Shown here: positions 6,536-9,952 of the stretch, in pieces | How positions within the stretch are numbered: the first letter of the stretch is position 1 | Layout of the letters: every line of letters starts with the position of its first letter | Translations under genes and position numbers: made by a program | Notes under the pieces: generated by a model | Databases searched by the model: none | Told to the model about the DNA's origin: nothing | Seen by the model: the letters and a program-made list of their open reading frames with translations, nothing else | Assembly (NCBI GenBank): GCA_030528845.1 | Contig: JAUMYC010000007.1 | Location: 1-9,952, forward strand | From: Eubacteriales bacterium | GTDB lineage: Bacteria > Bacillota_A > Clostridia > Christensenellales > Aristaeellaceae | Length of the DNA: 9,952 nucleotides | Direction: 5' to 3'

Positions 6536-7369
6536 TTATAGATGCGCCCAGACCACGCGGTCGAGCCCCTGCAAATCCTTCTCCACGCCCAGCGCGCGCA
6601 CGGGCAGATGCTCCCGGAGCAGCGCGCAGACCTGCTGCGCCTGCGCCGAGCCGATCTCCAGCGCGATGCAGCCGCCGGGCAGAAGATGCTCCGCCGCGCC
6701 GCGCGCGATGCGGCGGTAAAACTCCAGCCCGTCCTCGCCGCCGAAGAGCGCCATCTCCGGGTCGTAGCGCACCTCGCTTTGCAGCGCGCGCATCTCGCCG
6801 CCGGTGAGATAGGGCGGGTTGGACAGGATGGCGTCGAAGCGCTCCTCCCTCACGGCGGCATAAAGATCGCCCTGCAAAAAGCGCACCTTCGCCCCCAGCC
6901 GCGCCGCGTTTTCGCGCGCAAGGGACAGCGCCTCCCCGGAAAGGTCCGTCGCCGTCACGGCGCACAGCGGCCTCTCCAGCGCGAGAGTCACGCCCACGAC
7001 GCCGCTGCCGGTGCAAAGATCCAGCACGCTGCGCCTGCCCGGCAGGATATGCCGCACGGCCGTCTCGCAGAGGAGCTCCGTGTCCTGCCGGGGGATCAGC
7101 GCGCGCGCATCGCAGGCAAACCTGCGCCCGTAAAACCACGCCTCGCCCAGCACATGCTGCAGCGGACGCCCCTCGCAGCGCTGCGCAAGGGCCTCCTCCG
7201 CCCGGGAAAGCGCCTCTCCCAAAAGCGGCTGTGCCGCGCGCAGCAAAAGCTGCGCGCGGCTTGTATCCAGCGCCCAAAGAAGGATCCATTCCGCGTCGGG
7301 CCGCGGGTCGGGCGAGGCGCTGCGCTCCAGAGCGGCCTGCGCCCCGGCCAGCCATTGGCCGATGGTCAC
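6536..7369 (-). CDS. prmC: Release factor glutamine methyltransferase
   Basis: PrmC uses S-adenosylmethionine to N5-methylate the glutamine of the GGQ motif in RF1 and RF2, which speeds peptide release. The 277-residue protein has the typical N-terminal helical domain for factor binding (about 1-80). Its Rossmann methyltransferase domain carries the SAM-binding motif [10 protein letters not shown] at 117-126, an acidic TDLS at 141-144, and the diagnostic NPPY at 184-187 that holds the target amide. The usual PRPDTE stretch reads PRQDTE at 93-98, a minor substitution. The GTG start overlaps the DUF1385 stop as GTGA, which suggests translational coupling. prfA follows directly, the classic pairing of enzyme and substrate genes. 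Confidence 0.95.
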   Translation of the reverse strand: MTIGQWLAGAQAALERSASPDPRPDAEWILLWALDTSRAQLLLRAAQPLLGEALSRAEEALAQRCEGRPLQHVLGEAWFYGRRFACDARALIPRQDTELLCETAVRHILPGRRSVLDLCTGSGVVGVTLALERPLCAVTATDLSGEALSLARENAARLGAKVRFLQGDLYAAVREERFDAILSNPPYLTGGEMRALQSEVRYDPEMALFGGEDGLEFYRRIARGAAEHLLPGGCIALEIGSAQAQQVCALLREHLPVRALGVEKDLQGLDRVVWAHL

Positions 7370-8397
7370 GCCTGCTCCTGCGCGGGCTCTTCCCCGGCCT
7401 TTTCTTCCTCTTCTTCATACACCGGCAGCGCGTCCGGCATGTCCAGCGCATATTTGAGCGAACAGATCGCCACTTCCAGCATTTTGTCGTCCGGCTCTGC
7501 AGTGGTGATCTTCTGCATCATCAGTCCGGGCCATTTCAGCGCGCGGATCAGCGCGTTTTCCTTTGCGCGGCCGAGCCATTTGAGGATCTCATAGCTCACG
7601 CCCGCGACCAGCGGCAGCAGCGCAAGGCGGCTGCCCACGCGGGAGAAGACATTGGCCGAATCCGTGCCGAAGACGGTGAACACGAGAATGGAGATGAGCA
7701 TGACGATGACGAGGAAGCTCGTGCCGCAGCGGGGGTGCAGCGTGGAAAATGTCCGCGCGTTCTCCACCGTCAGCGGGAGGCCCGCCTCATAGCAATACAC
7801 CGTCTTGTGCTCCGCTCCGTGGTATTGGAACACGCGGCGGATCTCCTTGAGCCGCGAGCAGAGCAGCACATAGGCGAGGAAGATGATCATGCGCACGACG
7901 CCGCCGATCAGATTGACCGCGACCTTGCTCGTCACGACCTTCTTGACCAGCGATTCGAGCAGAGTGGGCAGCACGAAGAACATGCCGATGGCCAGCGCCA
8001 GCGCCAGCACCACCGCCGTGATCATCATCACGTCGTCCGGCTTGACATGCAAAACCTGCGCTACCTTCTTTTCAAACTTGCTCGGCTCTTCCATCTCTTC
8101 GCCGGCCATTTCCGCGCTGTCCATGAGCGTCTTCATGCCGCTGTAGAGCATGACGACGAAATTCACCACGCCGCGCAGGATCGGCCAGCGCAAAAATTTA
8201 TATTTGCGGCCGATGGAAATGCTCTTCTGCCTCTTGGCCACGATCCTGCCCGAGCTCTCGCGCACGGCGATGGCCGTATACTTGGGCCCTTTCATCATCA
8301 CGCCTTCCATCACGGCCTGTCCGCCCACGCTGATGGGGCCGTTTTCCACGTCGCGGCCTGTGAACCAGTCCGCAAATTTCTTTAGAAAGCTTGCCAT
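7366..8397 (-). CDS. DUF1385 membrane protein (YqhQ-like)
   Basis: This 343-residue protein belongs to the DUF1385 family, whose biochemical role is not established. [14 protein letters not shown] at 25-38 is the family signature near the N-terminus. [17 protein letters not shown] at 190-206 and [10 protein letters not shown] at 219-228 hold conserved His, Glu and Cys residues that could bind a metal or act in catalysis, which is my inference. Hydrophobic segments lie at about 72-86, 123-147, 160-180, 226-243 and 257-272. The C-terminus is a Glu-rich tail (328-342) that is probably disordered. In many Bacillota this family sits between rpmE and prmC-prfA, as here. GGAGGG lies 9 bases before the ATG. 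It is the first gene of the minus-strand operon and overlaps prmC by 4 nt. Confidence 0.92.
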   Translation of the reverse strand: MASFLKKFADWFTGRDVENGPISVGGQAVMEGVMMKGPKYTAIAVRESSGRIVAKRQKSISIGRKYKFLRWPILRGVVNFVVMLYSGMKTLMDSAEMAGEEMEEPSKFEKKVAQVLHVKPDDVMMITAVVLALALAIGMFFVLPTLLESLVKKVVTSKVAVNLIGGVVRMIIFLAYVLLCSRLKEIRRVFQYHGAEHKTVYCYEAGLPLTVENARTFSTLHPRCGTSFLVIVMLISILVFTVFGTDSANVFSRVGSRLALLPLVAGVSYEILKWLGRAKENALIRALKWPGLMMQKITTAEPDDKMLEVAICSLKYALDMPDALPVYEEEEEKAGEEPAQEQA

Positions 8398-8464
8398 ATC
8401 CCAAATCCCTCCGAATTTTCCGGGGTTTCCCTTTTGTCAAAACACGGCGCTAACCGTACTATAT

Positions 8465-8473
8465 ATAATACCA
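8465..8473 (-). promoter_or_regulatory. Possible extended -10 promoter of the DUF1385-prmC-prfA operon
   Basis: The minus strand reads TGG then TATTAT (8473-8465), an extended -10 element in an AT-rich island of otherwise GC-rich DNA. No good -35 lies 16-18 bases upstream. Transcription would start near 8458, about 60 bases before the ATG at 8397. Its position between the rpmE terminator and the gene supports the call. The sequence from 8398 to 8637 holds nothing else except that terminator. Confidence 0.42.
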
Positions 8474-8539
8474 CGTTTTCGCAGAAAGAAAACAGCCCGG
8501 TGGAAAATTCACGCCTGCGCCACAAAGCGCCAAAACGGA

Positions 8540-8577
8540 AAATGCAGACCAGAGCGTGCACGCTCCGATCTGCATTT
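8540..8577 (-). terminator. Terminator of rpmE
   Basis: An almost fully self-complementary stretch has outer arms AAATGCAGA and TCTGCATTT (8577-8569 with 8548-8540) and inner arms GAGCGTG/CACGCTC (8565-8559 with 8558-8552), separated by a small 3x3 internal loop. On the minus strand it runs into TTTTCCGTTTT. It lies about 60 bases after the rpmE stop and separates rpmE from the following operon. Confidence 0.8.
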
Positions 8578-8637
8578 GTGTCGATTGTCTGATGATAAGA
8601 GACCCGGCAGCTTTGCAAAACGACTGCCGAATGCTTC

Positions 8638-8835
8638 TTACATGCCGTAGCGCTTCTTGAAGCGATCAACACGTCCGCCGGTATCTACCAGCTTCTGCTT
8701 GCCCGTGAAAAACGGATGGCACTTCGAGCAGATATCGACGCGCAGCTCCTTCTTCGTCGAGCCGGTTTCCCAGGTCTCGCCGCAGACGCAGCGCACGACC
8801 GCCTTGCCGTAGTTGGGATGGATCTTTTCCTTCAT
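8638..8835 (-). CDS. rpmE: 50S ribosomal protein L31 (zinc-binding C+ form)
   Basis: L31 sits on the 50S subunit and helps form a bridge to the 30S head. The 65-residue protein matches family length and pattern. It has [16 protein letters not shown] at the start, the zinc ligand candidates in RCVCG (Cys16 and Cys18) and ICSKCHPF (two Cys), then [19 protein letters not shown] at the end. The four cysteines mark the C+ type that binds zinc, so no zinc-free paralogue is implied here. ATG at 8835 is preferred to the in-frame GTG at 8844, because AGAGG ends 8 bases before the ATG and the resulting N-terminus is the family one. The gene has its own promoter, structured leader and terminator. It is thus a separate unit upstream of the prmC-prfA operon. 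Confidence 0.96.
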   Translation of the reverse strand: MKEKIHPNYGKAVVRCVCGETWETGSTKKELRVDICSKCHPFFTGKQKLVDTGGRVDRFKKRYGM

Positions 8836-8856
8836 GGTTTTCACCTCTCATCGAAA

Positions 8857-8891
8857 CTCCTTAAGGAGCGTATCGCGCAGTCCACTGCGCG
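8857..8891 (-). promoter_or_regulatory. Structured 5' leader of rpmE (candidate L31 autoregulatory RNA)
   Basis: In transcript order there is first a perfect 7-bp hairpin, CGCGCAG-TGGA-CTGCGCG (8891-8874). After 5 bases comes the 12-base perfect palindrome CTCCTTAAGGAG (8868-8857), which includes a Shine-Dalgarno-like AAGGAG. The true binding site AGAGG (8848-8844) follows. Ribosomal leader RNAs have been described for L31 in several bacterial groups. I cannot confirm membership in a named family, but two adjacent structures in a leader of about 68 nt suggest control. Confidence 0.45.
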
Positions 8892-8910
8892 CAATATACG
8901 TGCGGGAATT

Positions 8911-8939
8911 ATTATAACACCCGACCCCATGAAAAGCAA
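8911..8939 (-). promoter_or_regulatory. Promoter of rpmE
   Basis: On the minus strand TTGCTT (8939-8934) is followed after exactly 17 bases by a perfect -10 TATAAT (8916-8911), with a TG one base before it (extended -10). The expected start is near 8904, giving a leader of about 68 nt. The interval 8917-9028 between sigE and this promoter shows no gene and no clear sigE terminator. Confidence 0.75.
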
Positions 8940-9028
8940 CCACTATACCCAAACTTTAACCATCGCCGCGCGATTTTTCTTCTTATGCGGCTCCGGAAGA
9001 GACGACAGGCGGCAAAACTGCGCGTTTT

Positions 9029-9745
9029 TCACGCCATGCAGGCCAGCTCCCGGTTCAATTTCCCGATGATCCGCTTTTCCAGCCGCGAAATGTAGCTCTG
9101 CGAAATGCCCATCAGGTCAGCCACTTCCTTTTGCGTGTGCTCCCGGTTGCCGGAGAGGCCGTAGCGCAGGTCCACGATGCTGCGCTCCCGCGCGCTCAGG
9201 CGGCGCACCGCGTGCATCAGCATGGATCTCTCCGCATCCGTGTCCAGATCTCGCGAGACGATGTCCGGCTCGGTGCCCAGCACGTCGCTGAGCAGCAGCT
9301 CGTTTCCGTCCCAGTCCACGTTCAGCGGCTCGTCAAACGAGACCTCGCTCTTTCTGCGCGAGGTGCGCCGCAGCACCATCAGGATCTCGTTTTCGATGCA
9401 GCGCGAGGCGTAGGTCGCCAGCTTGATATTCTTCTCCGGGTTGAAGGAATTGACCGCCTTGATCAGCCCGATCGTGCCGATGGAGATCAGATCCTCGATG
9501 CCCATGCCCGTGTTTTCAAACTTGCGCGCGAGGAACACGACCAGCCGCAGGTTGTGCTCGATGAGCATATTGCGCGCCTGCAGATCTCCCGCCAGCGCGC
9601 CGGCGATGGCCGCGGCCTCCTCTTCTTTGCTCAGCGGAGCCGGCAGAGTGTCGCTCCCGCCGATGTAACACACAGACCCTTTGTGCACGCGGATCACCAG
9701 CCCCAGAACCGTCTGTCGCACGTTCTGCGCAGCAGCCATGCTCAT
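9029..9745 (-). CDS. sigE: Sporulation sigma factor E (pro-sigma-E)
   Basis: Sigma-E is the early mother-cell sigma factor of endospore formation, made as an inactive precursor and cleaved by SpoIIGA after septation. The 238-residue length equals the Bacillus precursor (239). Residues 1-26 form the pro-sequence, followed by the conserved [13 protein letters not shown] at 27-39 near the expected cleavage site. Region 2 carries [16 protein letters not shown] at 65-80, [15 protein letters not shown] at 84-98 and [11 protein letters not shown] at 111-121. Region 3 holds [26 protein letters not shown] at 133-158. Region 4 ends in the helix-turn-helix [12 protein letters not shown] at 215-226. These residues match sigma-E rather than sigma-K or sigma-G. 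ATG at 9745 lies 9 bases after GGGAGG; ATG at 9739 is an alternative. The frame stays open upstream, but that part overlaps the preceding gene. No sigG follows. Confidence 0.93.
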   Translation of the reverse strand: MSMAAAQNVRQTVLGLVIRVHKGSVCYIGGSDTLPAPLSKEEEAAAIAGALAGDLQARNMLIEHNLRLVVFLARKFENTGMGIEDLISIGTIGLIKAVNSFNPEKNIKLATYASRCIENEILMVLRRTSRRKSEVSFDEPLNVDWDGNELLLSDVLGTEPDIVSRDLDTDAERSMLMHAVRRLSARERSIVDLRYGLSGNREHTQKEVADLMGISQSYISRLEKRIIGKLNRELACMA

Positions 9746-9762
9746 TTCTCCCCGCCTCCCTT

Positions 9763-9951
9763 TCATGCGCCTCGTTTTCTTCCCTTTTCCCGGCCCGGCC
9801 TTCCCTCCGCCGGGCGGATCGCTCCGAGCACCGTCGGCGCGAGCGCAGCCACCTGCCCGGGAATGCGTCCCGGATACACCGCGACCCATACATCCGGCGC
9901 GAGCAGCCAGCGTCCGCCGTAGCTGACCATCAGCCAGCCGTAGATCTGTGT
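9763..9951 (-). CDS. spoIIGA: C-terminal end of a gene upstream of sigE, probably spoIIGA
   Basis: A minus-strand frame enters from the window edge and stays open for 62 codons to TGA at 9765-9763, 17 bases before the sigE ATG. Its codons end almost always in G or C, as in the neighbouring genes, while the other two frames lack this bias. The visible protein includes [20 protein letters not shown] and ends in a basic tail (REKGRKRGA). The hydrophobic VAVYPG followed by an ALxP-type segment resembles the C-terminal end of SpoIIGA, the membrane aspartic protease that processes pro-sigma-E. spoIIGA normally lies directly before sigE. The catalytic Asp and membrane domain would lie outside the window. 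The identity therefore rests mainly on position, while the coding status is well supported. Confidence 0.58.
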   Translation of the reverse strand, partial: TQIYGWLMVSYGGRWLLAPDVWVAVYPGRIPGQVAALAPTVLGAIRPAEGRPGREKGRKRGA

Positions 9952-9952
9952 T

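Noticed and set aside
5298..6719. A 473-codon open frame on the plus strand, with another at 6542-7594
   Set aside because: Both are antisense shadows of prfA and prmC with the usual His/Arg/Ala-rich composition and no binding site or domain.
6513..7451. N-terminal extension of prfA to give a 680-residue protein
   Set aside because: The extension lies across prmC in another frame, is Arg/Gly/Ala-rich, and adds more than 300 residues absent from RF1. The TTG at 6512 has a strong binding site and gives the family length.
8435..8440. TTGACA on the minus strand as a -35 for the DUF1385 operon
   Set aside because: No acceptable -10 lies 15-19 bases downstream before the ribosome binding site, and a start there would leave almost no leader.
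8960..9028. Small hairpin just after sigE as its terminator
   Set aside because: The possible stems are short with mismatches and no T-run follows on the minus strand.
9746..9889. N-terminal extension of sigma-E upstream of 9745
   Set aside because: It overlaps the end of the upstream gene, whose frame shows the GC-ending codon bias instead. The shorter form matches the known precursor length.

Overview
The window looks like a chromosome segment from a GC-rich, endospore-forming member of the Clostridia (Bacillota). Four things support this: a sigma-E gene of the sporulation type, a C+ (zinc-binding) ribosomal protein L31, GGAGG-type ribosome binding sites before almost every gene, and strongly GC-ending codons. 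The genus cannot be named from the sequence alone. No mobile element, CRISPR array or phage gene is visible.

Left end (1-549). Two tRNA-Arg(CCU) sequences lie in tandem on the minus strand behind a perfect consensus promoter (TTGACA, 17 bases, TATAAT). The copy next to the promoter has a normal 5' half but no recognisable 3' half. The second copy runs off the window edge. A divergent plus-strand promoter at 277-305 drives a leader of about 240 nt. That leader holds a 20-codon open frame, a long terminator-like hairpin, and a second copy of one hairpin arm, so two mutually exclusive folds are possible. It ends at an AAGGAGG site and a TTG start.

Plus-strand gene (550-1890). This encodes a CNNM/CorC-type membrane protein with paired CBS domains, a family linked to magnesium or other divalent cation export. 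It ends at a strong bidirectional terminator shared with the convergent minus-strand operon.

Minus-strand operon (8397 down to 1980). The order is DUF1385 membrane protein, prmC, prfA, sua5/ywlC, yhhN-like gene, araB. The genes overlap by 4 nt or lie 18-23 nt apart. prmC and prfA are a functional pair: PrmC methylates the GGQ glutamine of RF1. sua5 starts the t6A modification of ANN-decoding tRNAs, which include tRNA-Arg(CCU). The two distal genes, a lysoplasmalogenase-like membrane protein and L-ribulokinase, have no obvious link to translation.

Right end (8540-9952). rpmE (L31) is a separate minus-strand unit with a good promoter, a structured leader and its own terminator. Upstream of it lie sigE and the 3' end of a gene placed exactly where spoIIGA, the pro-sigma-E processing protease, is expected. 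sigG does not follow sigE here.

The item most worth following up is the leader of the CNNM gene. Its small frame, hairpin and alternative pairing are arranged as in translation-dependent attenuators.
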